This document shows, piece by piece, positions 8,886-18,550 of a stretch of 64,000 nucleotides of DNA (its first letter is position 1; each line of letters begins with the position of its first letter). This DNA is from Herbaspirillum sp. SJZ107. Its GTDB lineage: Bacteria > Pseudomonadota > Gammaproteobacteria > Burkholderiales > Burkholderiaceae_D. Location: positions 1,789,769 to 1,853,768 of the forward strand of contig NZ_VFNH01000002.1 of the NCBI RefSeq assembly GCF_006715485.1. The letters run 5' to 3'. A program made the translations under genes and the position numbers. The notes beneath the pieces were generated by a model, which saw only the letters and a program-made list of their open reading frames with translations, searched no databases and had not been told where the DNA came from.

Positions 8886-9401
8886 ATGGGGGTATCAATC
8901 GTGGGTAAAGAAAGTAGCCAGAAGTTCATCGCGCGCAACCGCGCGCCGCGCGTGCAGATCGAGTACGACGTCGAAGTGTACGGCACCGAAAAGAAGATCC
9001 AGCTGCCGTTCGTAATGGGTGTGATGGCCGACCTCACGGGTCAGCCGGCCGATCCGCTGGCGCCGGTCGCCGAGCGCAAATTCCTCGAGATCGACGTCGA
9101 CAACTTCGACGAACGCCTGAAGGCGATGAAGCCGCGCGTGGCCGTGCAGGTGCCGAACACGCTGACCGGCGAAGGCAACCTGGCGGTCGAGATGACTTTC
9201 GAGAACATGGACGATTTCACCCCCGCTGCCATCGCCCGCAAGGTGGCGCCGCTGGCCAAGCTGCTCGAAGCGCGCACCCAGCTGTCGAACCTGATGACCT
9301 ACATGGATGGCAAGACCGGCGCCGAAGACCTGATCGCCAAGCTGCTGGCCGAACCGGCGCTGATGCAGGCGTTGACCTCCGCACCGAAACCACAAGAATA
9401 A
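8886..9401 (+). CDS. tssB: T6SS contractile sheath small subunit TssB
   Basis: This 171-residue protein matches the VipA/TssB family: KESSQKFIARNRAPRVQIEY near the start, the LPFVMGVMADL stretch and the central DNFDERLKAMKPR. TssB pairs with TssC to build the contractile sheath. ATG 8886 has a weak ribosome site. An in-frame GTG at 8901 has GGGGG 8 nt upstream and gives the start MGKESSQKF, closer to the usual TssB N-terminus, so 8901 may be the true start. It is followed 23 bp later by tssC. Confidence 0.95.
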   Translation: MGVSIVGKESSQKFIARNRAPRVQIEYDVEVYGTEKKIQLPFVMGVMADLTGQPADPLAPVAERKFLEIDVDNFDERLKAMKPRVAVQVPNTLTGEGNLAVEMTFENMDDFTPAAIARKVAPLAKLLEARTQLSNLMTYMDGKTGAEDLIAKLLAEPALMQALTSAPKPQE

Positions 9402-9424
9402 CCTGACCGTCCTGGAGAACGACA

Positions 9425-10912
9425 ATGGCTGAACAATTACTGCAAGAAGGACAGGCCGGCGGCACGCTCGAAATGAGCGATTTCGGCAGCCTGCTGCAAA
9501 AGGAATTCAAACCGCAATCGGACAAGGCCAAGGAATCGGTCGAGAGCGCGGTGCGCACGCTGGCCGAGCAAGCCCTGCAAGGCAGCAATATCATCTCCAG
9601 CGACGTGCTGGGCACGATCGAAGGCCTGATCGCCGCGCTCGACAAGAAGCTGAGCGAGCAGGTCAACCTGATCCTGCACGCTCCCGAATTCCAGTCGCTG
9701 GAAGGCGCCTGGCGCGGCCTGCACTACCTGGTCAACAACACCGAGACCGACGAAACGCTGAAGATCCGCGTGATGAACATCTCGAAGAACGACCTGGGCA
9801 AGTCGCTCAAGAAATTCAAGGGCACGGCCTGGGACCAGAGCCCGATCTTCAAGCGCATGTACGAAGAGGAATTCGGCCAGTTCGGCGGCGAGCCTTTCGG
9901 CGCCATCGTGGCCGACTACTACTTCGACAACAGTGCACCGGACGTCGAGCTGCTCTCTAGCATGGCGAAGGTGGCCGCGGCCGCCCACGCGCCTTTCATT
10001 TCGGCTGCCGCACCGTCGGTCATGCTGATGGAATCGTGGCAGGAACTGGCCAATCCGCGCGACCTGACCAAGATTTTCCAGACGCCCGAACACGCCGCCT
10101 GGCGCTCCTTCCGCGAATCCGAGGATTCGCGCTACGTCGGCCTTGCCATGCCGCGCTTCCTGGCGCGCCAGCCCTACGGCGCCAAGACCGACCCGGTCGA
10201 GGAATTCGATTTCGAGGAAGACACCGCGACGCTGGGCAGCAAGAGCTACACCTGGGCCAATGCCGCCTACGCGATGGCCGTGAACATCAACCGCTCGTTC
10301 AAGGAATACGGCTGGTGCTCGCGCATCCGCGGCATCGAGTCCGGCGGCGCGGTCGAAGGCCTGCCTGTGCACTCCTTCCCGACCGACGACGGCGGCATCG
10401 ACATGCAGTGCCCGACCGAGATCGCGATCTCGGACCGGCGTGAAGCCGAACTGGCCGCCAACGGCTTCATGCCGCTGGTGCACAAGAAGAACACCGACTT
10501 TGCGGCCTTCATCGGTGCCCAGTCGCTGCACAAGCCGGCGGAGTACGACGATCCGGACGCCACCGCCAATGCCAACCTGGCCGCGCGCCTGCCGTACCTG
10601 TTCTCGACCTGCCGTTTCGCGCATTACCTCAAATGCATCGTGCGCGACAAGATCGGCTCGTTCAAGGAACGCGACGAGATGCAGCGCTGGCTGACCAACT
10701 GGATCACCCAGTATGTCGATGGCGATCCGGTCAATTCGAGCGAAAACACCAAGGCGCGCAAGCCGTTGGCCGCCGCCGAAGTGGTGCTGGAAGAAGTCGA
10801 AGGCAATCCGGGCTATTACAGTTCCAAGTTTTTCCTGCGCCCGCATTACCAGCTGGAAGGTCTGACCGTGTCGCTGCGTCTGGTGTCCAAGCTGCCGTCG
10901 GCAAAAGCCTGA
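9425..10912 (+). CDS. tssC: T6SS contractile sheath large subunit TssC
   Basis: This 495-residue VipB/TssC protein is full length, with the conserved segments SLEGAWRGLHYLVNNTETDE, GQFGGEPFGAIVADYYFD and YGWCSRIRGIESGGAVEGLP, and a C-terminal PGYYSSKFFLRPHYQLEGL. It forms the sheath with TssB in the cytoplasm and carries the handle recognised by ClpV or its helpers. GGAG precedes the ATG by 7 nt. It lies in the conserved tssB-tssC-hcp order. Confidence 0.96.
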   Translation: MAEQLLQEGQAGGTLEMSDFGSLLQKEFKPQSDKAKESVESAVRTLAEQALQGSNIISSDVLGTIEGLIAALDKKLSEQVNLILHAPEFQSLEGAWRGLHYLVNNTETDETLKIRVMNISKNDLGKSLKKFKGTAWDQSPIFKRMYEEEFGQFGGEPFGAIVADYYFDNSAPDVELLSSMAKVAAAAHAPFISAAAPSVMLMESWQELANPRDLTKIFQTPEHAAWRSFRESEDSRYVGLAMPRFLARQPYGAKTDPVEEFDFEEDTATLGSKSYTWANAAYAMAVNINRSFKEYGWCSRIRGIESGGAVEGLPVHSFPTDDGGIDMQCPTEIAISDRREAELAANGFMPLVHKKNTDFAAFIGAQSLHKPAEYDDPDATANANLAARLPYLFSTCRFAHYLKCIVRDKIGSFKERDEMQRWLTNWITQYVDGDPVNSSENTKARKPLAAAEVVLEEVEGNPGYYSSKFFLRPHYQLEGLTVSLRLVSKLPSAKA

Positions 10913-10945
10913 CCTGTAGTCGTTCGCGTCGTCAGTAACAAACCA

Positions 10946-10970
10946 GGGCGGGCGCCACGTGTGCCCGCCC
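10946..10970 (+). other. GC-rich hairpin between tssC and hcp
   Basis: A perfect 8-bp stem, GGGCGGGC (10946-10953) and GCCCGCCC (10963-10970), with a 9-nt loop. No T-run follows, so it is not a standard intrinsic terminator. At the 5' side of hcp it could be an mRNA processing or stabilising element that gives hcp a protected 5' end. Confidence 0.5.
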
Positions 10971-11018
10971 GTCCGCTCACATCCGCCGGCAGGGATCCGG
11001 CTTACAAGGAGAATTAAA

Positions 11019-11510
11019 ATGGCATTGGATATGTTCATCAACATGGGCGACAAGATCGTCGGCGAATCGGCCGACAAGGTCCAGGGCAAGGCCGGCGACA
11101 TCGACGTGCTGGCGTGGAGCTGGGGCATGTCGCAGTCGGGCACCACCCACATGGGCTCGGGCGGCGGCGCCGGCAAGGCCAACTTCCAGGACCTGTCGTT
11201 CACCAAGTACATCGACTCGGCCAGCAATGCGCTGATGATCGCGCTGGCCAAGGGCACCCACATCCCGAAGGTCACGCTGCTCGCGCGCAAGGCCGGCGAA
11301 GGCCAGCAGAAGTACCTGACCATCGAAATGGAAGAAGTCATGGTCACTTCGCTGTCGACCGGCGGCAGCGGCGGCGAAGACCGCCTGACCGAAAACGTCA
11401 CCCTCAACTTCGCCAAGGTGAAATTCGCCTACGCGCCGCAAGCCAAGACCGGCACCAAGGGCGGCGACAAGGAGTTCACCTGGGATATCGCCGGCAACGC
11501 CGACAAGTAA
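11019..11510 (+). CDS. hcp: T6SS inner-tube protein Hcp
   Basis: This 163-residue Hcp1-type protein (MALDMFINMGDKIVGESADK, then KYIDSASNALMIALAKGTHI) forms hexameric rings that stack into the expelled tube and can carry small effectors in its lumen. The ATG at 11019 has a strong AAGGAGAATTAAA ribosome site; an in-frame ATG at 10959 would add 20 unrelated residues. It is flanked by GC-rich hairpins on both sides, which would allow hcp transcript to accumulate above its neighbours. No C-terminal toxin extension is present. Confidence 0.96.
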   Translation: MALDMFINMGDKIVGESADKVQGKAGDIDVLAWSWGMSQSGTTHMGSGGGAGKANFQDLSFTKYIDSASNALMIALAKGTHIPKVTLLARKAGEGQQKYLTIEMEEVMVTSLSTGGSGGEDRLTENVTLNFAKVKFAYAPQAKTGTKGGDKEFTWDIAGNADK

Positions 11511-11521
11511 TCAGCTGCAGT

Positions 11522-11549
11522 GGGCGGCGCCGTACGCCGCCCGTTTGAT
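11522..11549 (+). terminator. Partial intrinsic terminator/attenuator after hcp
   Basis: A perfect 8-bp GC stem, GGGCGGCG (11522-11529) and CGCCGCCC (11535-11542), with a 5-nt loop, is followed by the T-rich tail GTTTGAT. The broken T-tract suggests incomplete termination, which would lower expression of tagJ and later genes relative to hcp. Confidence 0.6.
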
Positions 11550-11572
11550 TTTCCGAATTCCGGCGGACGCTC

Positions 11573-12382
11573 ATGACCCCACAACAACTCATCCGCGAAG
11601 GCAAGCTCGCCGACGCACTCGGCGCGCTGCAGGACATGGTGCGCAAGGATGCCGCGAATGCGAAGCACCGCGTGTTTTTGTTCCAGCTGCTGTGCGTGAT
11701 GGGCGAGTGGAAGCGTGCGCTGAACCAGCTGAACGTGGCCAGCGAACTCGACCCGGCTACCCTGCCGATGGTGCAGACCTACCGCGAGGCGATCCAGTGC
11801 GAAGCCCTGCGCCGTGAAATCTTCAAGGCGGCCCATGCGCCGCTGATCTTCGGCCAGCCGACGCCATGGCTGGCGCTGCTGCTCGAAGCCGTCAGGCTCG
11901 ACGCCGCCGGCGAGCACGAACGCGCCGCCGAGGTACGCGCGCAGGCCTTCGATGCCGCGCCGGCGAGCAGCGGCAGCATCGACGGCCAGCCCTTCGCCTG
12001 GCTCGCCGACGCCGACACGCGTCTCGGGCCGGTGCTCGAAGCCATCGTCAACGGCCGCTATTTCTGGGTGCCGATGCAGCGCATCCGCCGCATCGCCTTC
12101 GAGGCGCCGGCCGACCTGCGCGACACCGTCTGGACGCCGGCCTCGTTCACCTGGGCCAACGGCGCCGAGACGGTCGGCCTGGTGCCGACCCGCTATGCCG
12201 ACACGCTGTCGCGCAAGGACGATGTGCTGCTGCTGGCGCGCCGCACCGAATGGACCGCAGAGGGTCGCGGCCTGGGCCAGCGCATGCTGGTCACCGACGC
12301 CGGCGAATATCCGCTGATGGACGTGCGCACGATCGAGTTCGACGCCGTCGACACCGACCCCGAACAGGCCGCACATGGCTGA
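11573..12382 (+). CDS. tagJ: T6SS accessory protein TagJ (ImpE/SciE family)
   Basis: This 269-residue protein has the ImpE/TagJ layout: an N-terminal TPR-like helical part (EGKLADALGALQDMVRKDAA, ALNQLNVASELDPATLPM), then a C-terminal domain with FWVPMQRIRRIAFEAPADLR. In Pseudomonas TagJ links the TssB sheath subunit to ClpV and is found only in part of the T6SS family. Its place between hcp and tssE matches that subclass, related to H1-T6SS. Its end overlaps the start of tssE by 8 bp. Confidence 0.9.
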   Translation: MTPQQLIREGKLADALGALQDMVRKDAANAKHRVFLFQLLCVMGEWKRALNQLNVASELDPATLPMVQTYREAIQCEALRREIFKAAHAPLIFGQPTPWLALLLEAVRLDAAGEHERAAEVRAQAFDAAPASSGSIDGQPFAWLADADTRLGPVLEAIVNGRYFWVPMQRIRRIAFEAPADLRDTVWTPASFTWANGAETVGLVPTRYADTLSRKDDVLLLARRTEWTAEGRGLGQRMLVTDAGEYPLMDVRTIEFDAVDTDPEQAAHG

Positions 12383-12887
12383 ACTGGCGCCGCGCGAACG
12401 CCTGCAGCCGTCCCTGCTGGACCGGCTGACCGACGACGACCCGGCCGCCACGGTCGAGCCGCGCGAACGGCGTGTCATGTCGCTGCGCACCCTGCGCGAG
12501 GGCGTGCTGCGCGACCTCGCGTGGCTGCTGAACACCACCAATCTGCTGTCGGTCACCACCACGCCGGCACTGCCGCACCTGGCCAATTCGGTACTGAATT
12601 ACGGTGTACCCGGCCTGGCCGGCAATGCCGTGTCGAACCTGGACATCGGCGCGCTGGAGCGCGGCATCCGCCAGGCGATCTGGGATTTCGAGCCGCGCCT
12701 GATCCGCAACACGGTCAGCGTCAAGGCACTCGCCCCGCGCGCCGAAGGCCAGAACAAGCTCGATTTCGAGATCGAGGCCGACCTGTGGGCGCAGCCCTAT
12801 CCGGAACGCCTGTACCTCAAGACAGAGCTCGACCTCGAGCGCGGCGCCGTGGTGGTGCTCGAGGCCAACGGCAGGAGCACCAGATGA
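12375..12887 (+). CDS. tssE: T6SS baseplate protein TssE (gp25-like)
   Basis: This 170-residue protein has the gp25/lysozyme-like TssE fold signature: LRTLREGVLRDLAWLLNTTN, then PHLANSVLNYGVPGLAG and a beta-rich end with LYLKTELDLERGAVVV. TssE joins TssF, TssG and TssK to form the baseplate wedge in the cytoplasm. The start overlaps tagJ by 8 bp and the stop overlaps the tssF start (ATGA), so translation is probably coupled. Confidence 0.94.
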   Translation: MAELAPRERLQPSLLDRLTDDDPAATVEPRERRVMSLRTLREGVLRDLAWLLNTTNLLSVTTTPALPHLANSVLNYGVPGLAGNAVSNLDIGALERGIRQAIWDFEPRLIRNTVSVKALAPRAEGQNKLDFEIEADLWAQPYPERLYLKTELDLERGAVVVLEANGRSTR

Positions 12888-14758
12888 ACCCACGCTTCCT
12901 GCGTTACTACAGCCAGGAGCTGCAGCACCTGCGCGAAGCGGGCGGCGAGTTTGCCCAGGAATTCCCGAAGATCGCCGGCCGCCTCGGCCTGGACAGCTTC
13001 GAGTGCACCGACCCCTACGTGGAGCGCCTGCTGGAAGGCTTCAGCTTCATGGCCGCGCGTGTGCAGATGAAGATCGACGCCGAGTTCCCGCGGTTTACCC
13101 AGCACCTGTCGGAGCTGGTGTATCCGCACCTGCTGGCGCCGACGCCGTCGATGGCCGTGGTGCAGCTGCAGCCCGACCTGTCCAACCCGGCCCTGCAGAA
13201 GGGCTACCGCGTGGCGCGCGGCAGCGCCATGCGCAGCGTGCTGGGGCAGGGCGACAATACCGCCTGCGAATTCCGCACCGCCCACGCCGTCACCCTGTGG
13301 CCGATCGAGCTGGTGGAAGCCAGGTTCTTTACCCACGGCGGGCGCCAGGCCGGCCTGAACGTGCATCTGCCGCCGGCGGTGAAGGCGGGCGTACGGCTGC
13401 GCCTGAAAAGCACCGGCGCCGCATTCAAGGACCTTCCGCTCGACACCCTGGCGCTGCACCTGCGCGGCGCCGACGAGATGCCGGTACGGATCCTGGAAAG
13501 CCTTCTCGGCGGCGTCGAAGGGGTGCTGGTGACGCCGGTCGCGCGTCCGGCCACATGGCATCGCGTGCTGCCGAAGACGGCGCTGCGTCCGCTCGGCTTC
13601 AAGGACGACGAAGCGCTGCTGCCGGGCGGCCAGCGCAGCTTCCAGGGCTACCGGCTGCTGCAGGAGTATTTTGCTTTTCCGCAGCGTTTCCAGTTCGTCG
13701 AACTGGCCGGCCTGCAGGGCGCGCTGCGCCAGTGCGCCGAGCGCGAGATCGAGATCACGATCCTGCTGAACCGTGCCGACGTGCAGCTGGAGAAGTCGCT
13801 CGATGCCTCCAACTTCGCCCTGCACTGCACCCCGGCCATCAATTTGTTCCAGCGCCGCGCCGACCGCATCAACGTCAGCGGCGAGCAGCTCGAATACCAC
13901 GTGCTGGTCGACCGCACCCGGCCGATGGACTTCGAAGTGTTCCAGGTCGAATCGGTTACCGCCTACGGTGCGGGCCCCGATTCGCAGCAGACCTTCCAGC
14001 CTTTCTACGCGGCCAAGGACATCGGGACACTTCACCAGGACCAGGCGTTCTACCAGATCCGGCGCGAAGCGCGCCAGGTGTCGCAACGGCAGCGCCGCGA
14101 CGGCCCGCGTTCCAGTTACATCGGCAGCGAAACCTTCATCGCCATCGTCGACGCGCTCGAGGCCCCGTATGGCGCCGACGTGCGCCAACTCGGCCTGAGC
14201 GTCTTGTGCACCAACCGCGACCTGCCGCTGTCGTTGGCGATCGGCGTCGGCAAGACCGATTTCATTCTCGAGGACGGCGCCCCGATCACGGCCGTGCGCT
14301 GCCTCGCCGGGCCGAGCCAGCCGCATCCCTCGTTTGCCGAAGGCAGCATGGCATGGCGCCTGCTGAACCAGCTGTCGCTGAACTACCTGTCGCTGCTCGA
14401 CACCGATGTGCAGCAGGGCGCCGTGGCCTTGCGCGAACTGCTGTCCCTGTATTGCCACCCCGCCGATCTGGGCCTGCAACGCCAGGTGGAAGGCGTGCGC
14501 TCGATCGCTTCCCGACCCATCACCCGGCGCATGCCGTCGCCCGGCCCGATCGCGCTGGGACGCGGCATCCAGGTCACCGTCACGCTGGACGACGCCGCCT
14601 TCGAGGGCAGCGGCGCCTTCGTGCTGGGCGCGGTACTGAGCGAATTCTTCGCGCAGTACGTGTCGATCAATTCATTCACCGAAACCGTGATCCGCACTAT
14701 CGGACGTGGCGAGATCATGCGCTGGCCGGCCAGGGTGGGTGTATGCGCGATCCTGTAG
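12884..14758 (+). CDS. tssF: T6SS baseplate protein TssF
   Basis: This 624-residue VasA/ImpG-type protein begins MNPRFLRYYSQELQHLREAG, the standard TssF N-terminus, followed by FAQEFPKIAGRLGL and the DPYVERLLEGFSFMAARVQM region. Length and conserved C-terminal FFAQYVSINSFTETVI are normal for the family. TssF and TssG form the baseplate core with TssE and TssK. The ATG overlaps the tssE stop by 4 bp; an earlier in-frame ATG at 12521 lies inside tssE and has no family sequence. Confidence 0.95.
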   Translation: MNPRFLRYYSQELQHLREAGGEFAQEFPKIAGRLGLDSFECTDPYVERLLEGFSFMAARVQMKIDAEFPRFTQHLSELVYPHLLAPTPSMAVVQLQPDLSNPALQKGYRVARGSAMRSVLGQGDNTACEFRTAHAVTLWPIELVEARFFTHGGRQAGLNVHLPPAVKAGVRLRLKSTGAAFKDLPLDTLALHLRGADEMPVRILESLLGGVEGVLVTPVARPATWHRVLPKTALRPLGFKDDEALLPGGQRSFQGYRLLQEYFAFPQRFQFVELAGLQGALRQCAEREIEITILLNRADVQLEKSLDASNFALHCTPAINLFQRRADRINVSGEQLEYHVLVDRTRPMDFEVFQVESVTAYGAGPDSQQTFQPFYAAKDIGTLHQDQAFYQIRREARQVSQRQRRDGPRSSYIGSETFIAIVDALEAPYGADVRQLGLSVLCTNRDLPLSLAIGVGKTDFILEDGAPITAVRCLAGPSQPHPSFAEGSMAWRLLNQLSLNYLSLLDTDVQQGAVALRELLSLYCHPADLGLQRQVEGVRSIASRPITRRMPSPGPIALGRGIQVTVTLDDAAFEGSGAFVLGAVLSEFFAQYVSINSFTETVIRTIGRGEIMRWPARVGVCAIL

Positions 14759-15771
14759 AACTCGAACTGCTGCTGGAGCGGGAAGCCGCGCGCATGGATT
14801 TCTTCCAGGTGCTGCGCCTGCTGGAGAACGCCCGGCCCGACCTGCCGCGCATCGGCACCTCGCTGCGCCCGCGCGACGACGCGGTGCGCTTCGGCCAGGA
14901 TCCGGCCCTGATCTTCCATCCGACCGCGCTGGCCCGCTTCACTCGTGCCGACGGCGATGCGAGGGCGCGCCTGGCCGTGAATTTCTTCGGGCTGCTGGGC
15001 GCGAACGGCCCGCTGCCCGTGCACATCACAGAATACGTGCGCGATCGCCTGCGCCACGGCGGCGACGGCACCATGCTGGCCTTTCTCGACGTGTTCCACC
15101 ACCGCATGCTGGCCCTGTTCTACCGCGCCCGAGCGGTGGCCGAACCGGTCATCAGCCTGGACCGGCGCGACGCCGACCGCTTTTCGGATTTTGTCGGCAG
15201 CATGTTCGGCATCGGCGCACCCGCATTGCGCGAGCGCGACGCCATCGGCGACTTCGCCAAGCTGCACTTCGCCGGCCTGCTGGCCAACAAGACGCGCCCG
15301 GCCGCCGGCCTGGTGACGATCCTGGGCGCCTATTTCAAGGTGCCGGTCCGGGTCGAGCAATTCGTCGGCCACTGGATGCGCATCCCGGACGAGATCCGCA
15401 GCCGGCTGGGCGCGTTCGAGGACGGTAATCGCCTCGGCAGCTCGCTGATGCTGGGCCGCAGGGTGTGGGATTGCCAGAACAAGTTCCGCATCGTGATCGG
15501 CCCGCTGGACTACGCCGATTACCAGCGCTTCATGCCGGGCGGCGACAGCATGGCGCGCCTGCTGGCATGGGTCAGAACCTACGTCGGCCTGGCCCTGGAC
15601 TGGGACGTGCGTCTGGTACTGAAAAAAGAACAGATGCCGCCGCTGCGCCTGGGCGGCGCCACCCGCATGGGCTGGAGCACCTGGGTGGCCAGCGCCGCGC
15701 CGCAGCACGACCTCGACCAGATGGTGACCCATCCGGCGAATGTGGAGAGCGGTACCGAACGAGCGTCATAA
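14743..15771 (+). CDS. tssG: T6SS baseplate protein TssG
   Basis: This 342-residue VasB/ImpH-type protein shows the TssG pattern FFQVLRLLENARPDLPRIGT, then VNFFGLLGANGPLPVHITEY and the C-terminal RFMPGGDSMARLLAWVRTYV. TssG is the second core baseplate subunit. Its ATG (14743) sits 16 bp inside the end of tssF, consistent with translational coupling; the first family-like residue is right after this ATG. Confidence 0.95.
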   Translation: MRDPVELELLLEREAARMDFFQVLRLLENARPDLPRIGTSLRPRDDAVRFGQDPALIFHPTALARFTRADGDARARLAVNFFGLLGANGPLPVHITEYVRDRLRHGGDGTMLAFLDVFHHRMLALFYRARAVAEPVISLDRRDADRFSDFVGSMFGIGAPALRERDAIGDFAKLHFAGLLANKTRPAAGLVTILGAYFKVPVRVEQFVGHWMRIPDEIRSRLGAFEDGNRLGSSLMLGRRVWDCQNKFRIVIGPLDYADYQRFMPGGDSMARLLAWVRTYVGLALDWDVRLVLKKEQMPPLRLGGATRMGWSTWVASAAPQHDLDQMVTHPANVESGTERAS

Positions 15772-15799
15772 ATCGATATAACACCAATAAGGGGAAGTC

Positions 15800-18514
15800 A
15801 TGGCAGACATCAGCCGCGTCGCATTGTTTGGAAAACTGAACAGCCTGTGTTACCGGGCCATCGAAAGCAGCACCGTATTCTGCAAGCTGCGCGGCAATCC
15901 CTACGTTGAACTGGTGCACTGGCTGCACCAGATCCTGCAGCTGCAGGACTCGGATCTGGTGCGCATCATCCGCCAGTACGACATCGATCCGGCCACGCTG
16001 GCGCGCGACCTGACCGCGGCCCTGGACCGCCTGCCGCGCGGCGCCACCTCGGTCACCGACCTGTCGTCGCAGCTGGAAGAGACGGTCGAGCGTGCCTGGG
16101 TCTACGGCACCCTGATGTTCGGCGAATCGCAGATCCGCTCGGGCCACCTGGTCGTCGGCCTGCTCAAGACCAGCGGCCTGCGTAACGGTCTATACGGTAT
16201 GTCGAAGCAGTTCGAGAAGATCAAGCTCGAGCACCTGACCGACAATTTCGCCAGGCTGCTCGCCGACTCGCCGGAAGCCAGGCTGGCCGCCACCGACGGC
16301 TTCAGCGCGGCTGCAAGCCCCGGCGAAGCCTCGGGCGCCATCGCCCCGGCGGCGATGGGCAAGCAGGAAGCCCTGAAGAAATTCACGGTCGACCTGACCG
16401 AACAGGCGAAAAGCGGCAAGATGGACCCGATCGTCGGCCGCGATGACGAGATCCGCCAGATGGTCGACATCCTGATGCGCCGCCGCCAGAACAACCCGAT
16501 CATGATCGGCGAAGCGGGCGTCGGCAAGACCGCGGTGGTCGAAGGCTTTGCCCAACGCATCGCGCGCGGCGACGTGCCGCCCAGCCTGAAGGACGTGCGC
16601 CTGCTGGCGCTGGACGTGGGCCTGCTTCAGGCCGGCGCCAGCATGAAGGGCGAGTTCGAGCAGCGCTTGCGCTCGGTCATCGACGAGGTGCAGGCCAGCA
16701 CCACCCCGGTCATCCTGTTCATCGACGAAACCCATACTTTGGTCGGCGCCGGCGGCGCGGCCGGCACCGGCGACGCCGCCAACCTGCTGAAACCGGCGTT
16801 GGCGCGCGGCACCCTGCGCACCATCGGCGCCACCACCTTTGCCGAATACAAGAAGCACATCGAAAAAGACCCGGCCCTGACGCGCCGCTTCCAGTCGATC
16901 CAGGTCGACGAGCCGAGCGAAGAGCGCGCTATCCTGATGATGCGCGGCGTCGCCTCCACCATGGAAAAGCACCACCAGGTACAGATCCTGGACGAAGCGC
17001 TGGAAGCAGCCGTGAAACTGAGCCACCGCTACATCCCGGCGCGCCAGCTGCCGGACAAATCGGTGAGCCTGATCGACACCGCCTGCGCGCGTGTGGCCGT
17101 CAGCCTGCACGCAACGCCAGCGGAAGTCGACGACAGCCGCAAGCGCATCGAGGCGCTGGAAGTCGAGCAGGGCATCATCGGGCGCGAAGGCGCGATCGGC
17201 ATCGACACCGCCGCGCGCGCACGCGACACCGAAGCCGCGCTGGCGGCCGAAAAGACGCGCCTGGCAGGCCTCGAGCAGCGCTGGAACGACGAACGCGCGC
17301 TGGTCGACGAACTGCTGGCGCTGCGCGCGCGCCTGCGCGACGGCGGCCAGCCGGTGGAAGGCACCGGCAGCAAGCTGGAAGCCGCCGCCGGCAGCGACGC
17401 GCCTGCCGCCTTGAGCGCCGAGCAGCGCACCGAACTCATGGCGCAGCTGAAGGAAGTGCAGGCCAGGCTGGCCGACCTGCAGGGCGAAACCCCGCTGATC
17501 CTGCCCACGGTCGACTACCAGGCCGTGGCCGCCGTGGTCGGCGACTGGACCGGCATCCCGGTCGGCCGCATGGCGAAGAACGAGATGGAGACCATCCTCA
17601 ACATCGCCTCGACCTTGGCCAAGCGCGTGATCGGCCAGGACCACGCGATGGAGATGATCGCCAAGCGCATCCAGACCTCGCGCGCGGGCCTGGACAACCC
17701 GAGCAAGCCGATCGGCGTGTTCATGCTGGCCGGTACCTCGGGCGTCGGCAAGACGGAAACGGCGCTGGCGCTGGCCGAGGCCCTGTACGGCGGCGAGCAG
17801 AACCTCATCACCATCAACATGAGCGAGTACCAGGAAGCGCACACGGTGTCGACACTGAAGGGCGCGCCGCCGGGCTATGTCGGCTACGGCGAGGGTGGCG
17901 TGCTGACCGAGGCGGTGCGCCGCAAGCCGTATTCCGTGGTGCTGCTGGACGAAGTCGAAAAGGCGCATCCGGACGTGCACGAGATGTTCTTCCAGGTCTT
18001 TGATAAAGGCTTCATGGAGGACGGGGAAGGGCGCTTCATCGATTTCAAGAACACCCTGATCATCCTGACCACCAACGCCGGCACCGAGCTGATCGCCGGC
18101 CTGTGCAAGGATCCGGACCTGATGCCGGATCCGGAAGGCATGGCCAAGGCGATCCGGCCGGCGCTGCTGAAAGTGTTCCCGCCGGCGCTGCTGGGACGGA
18201 TGGTGGCGATTCCGTATTACCCGCTGTCGGATGCGATGCTGGGCGAGATCGTCAAGTTGCAGTTGAACCGCATCAAGAAGCGCGTCGAGGCGCGCTACAA
18301 GATTCCGTTCACTTATACCGACGACGTGGTGAAGCTGGTGGTGTCGCGCTGTACGGAAGGCGAGTCGGGCGGGCGGATGATCGATGCGATTTTGACGAAT
18401 ACGATGTTGCCGGATATTTCGAAGGAATTCCTGAACCAGATGATGAAAGGCGAGGCAGTCGCGCGCGTCGACGTAAGCGTCGTGGATGGCGAGTTTGCCT
18501 ACGACTTTGCCTGA
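15800..18514 (+). CDS. tssH: T6SS sheath-disassembly ATPase TssH (ClpV)
   Basis: This 904-residue AAA+ protein has a ClpV-type N-domain and two ATPase modules. Walker A1 (GEAGVGKTA) is near residue 236 with Walker [14 protein letters not shown] near 305; Walker A2 (GTSGVGKTE) is near 645 with [12 protein letters not shown] near 713. A coiled middle domain rich in Glu/Ala lies between them (about 440-560). ClpV unfolds contracted TssBC sheath so subunits can be reused. AGGGG precedes the ATG. It is the last core gene before the uncharacterised cargo block. Confidence 0.96.
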   Translation: MADISRVALFGKLNSLCYRAIESSTVFCKLRGNPYVELVHWLHQILQLQDSDLVRIIRQYDIDPATLARDLTAALDRLPRGATSVTDLSSQLEETVERAWVYGTLMFGESQIRSGHLVVGLLKTSGLRNGLYGMSKQFEKIKLEHLTDNFARLLADSPEARLAATDGFSAAASPGEASGAIAPAAMGKQEALKKFTVDLTEQAKSGKMDPIVGRDDEIRQMVDILMRRRQNNPIMIGEAGVGKTAVVEGFAQRIARGDVPPSLKDVRLLALDVGLLQAGASMKGEFEQRLRSVIDEVQASTTPVILFIDETHTLVGAGGAAGTGDAANLLKPALARGTLRTIGATTFAEYKKHIEKDPALTRRFQSIQVDEPSEERAILMMRGVASTMEKHHQVQILDEALEAAVKLSHRYIPARQLPDKSVSLIDTACARVAVSLHATPAEVDDSRKRIEALEVEQGIIGREGAIGIDTAARARDTEAALAAEKTRLAGLEQRWNDERALVDELLALRARLRDGGQPVEGTGSKLEAAAGSDAPAALSAEQRTELMAQLKEVQARLADLQGETPLILPTVDYQAVAAVVGDWTGIPVGRMAKNEMETILNIASTLAKRVIGQDHAMEMIAKRIQTSRAGLDNPSKPIGVFMLAGTSGVGKTETALALAEALYGGEQNLITINMSEYQEAHTVSTLKGAPPGYVGYGEGGVLTEAVRRKPYSVVLLDEVEKAHPDVHEMFFQVFDKGFMEDGEGRFIDFKNTLIILTTNAGTELIAGLCKDPDLMPDPEGMAKAIRPALLKVFPPALLGRMVAIPYYPLSDAMLGEIVKLQLNRIKKRVEARYKIPFTYTDDVVKLVVSRCTEGESGGRMIDAILTNTMLPDISKEFLNQMMKGEAVARVDVSVVDGEFAYDFA

Positions 18515-18550
18515 CCTGCGTCGTTCCCAAGATACATAGGAGAGTTTTTT

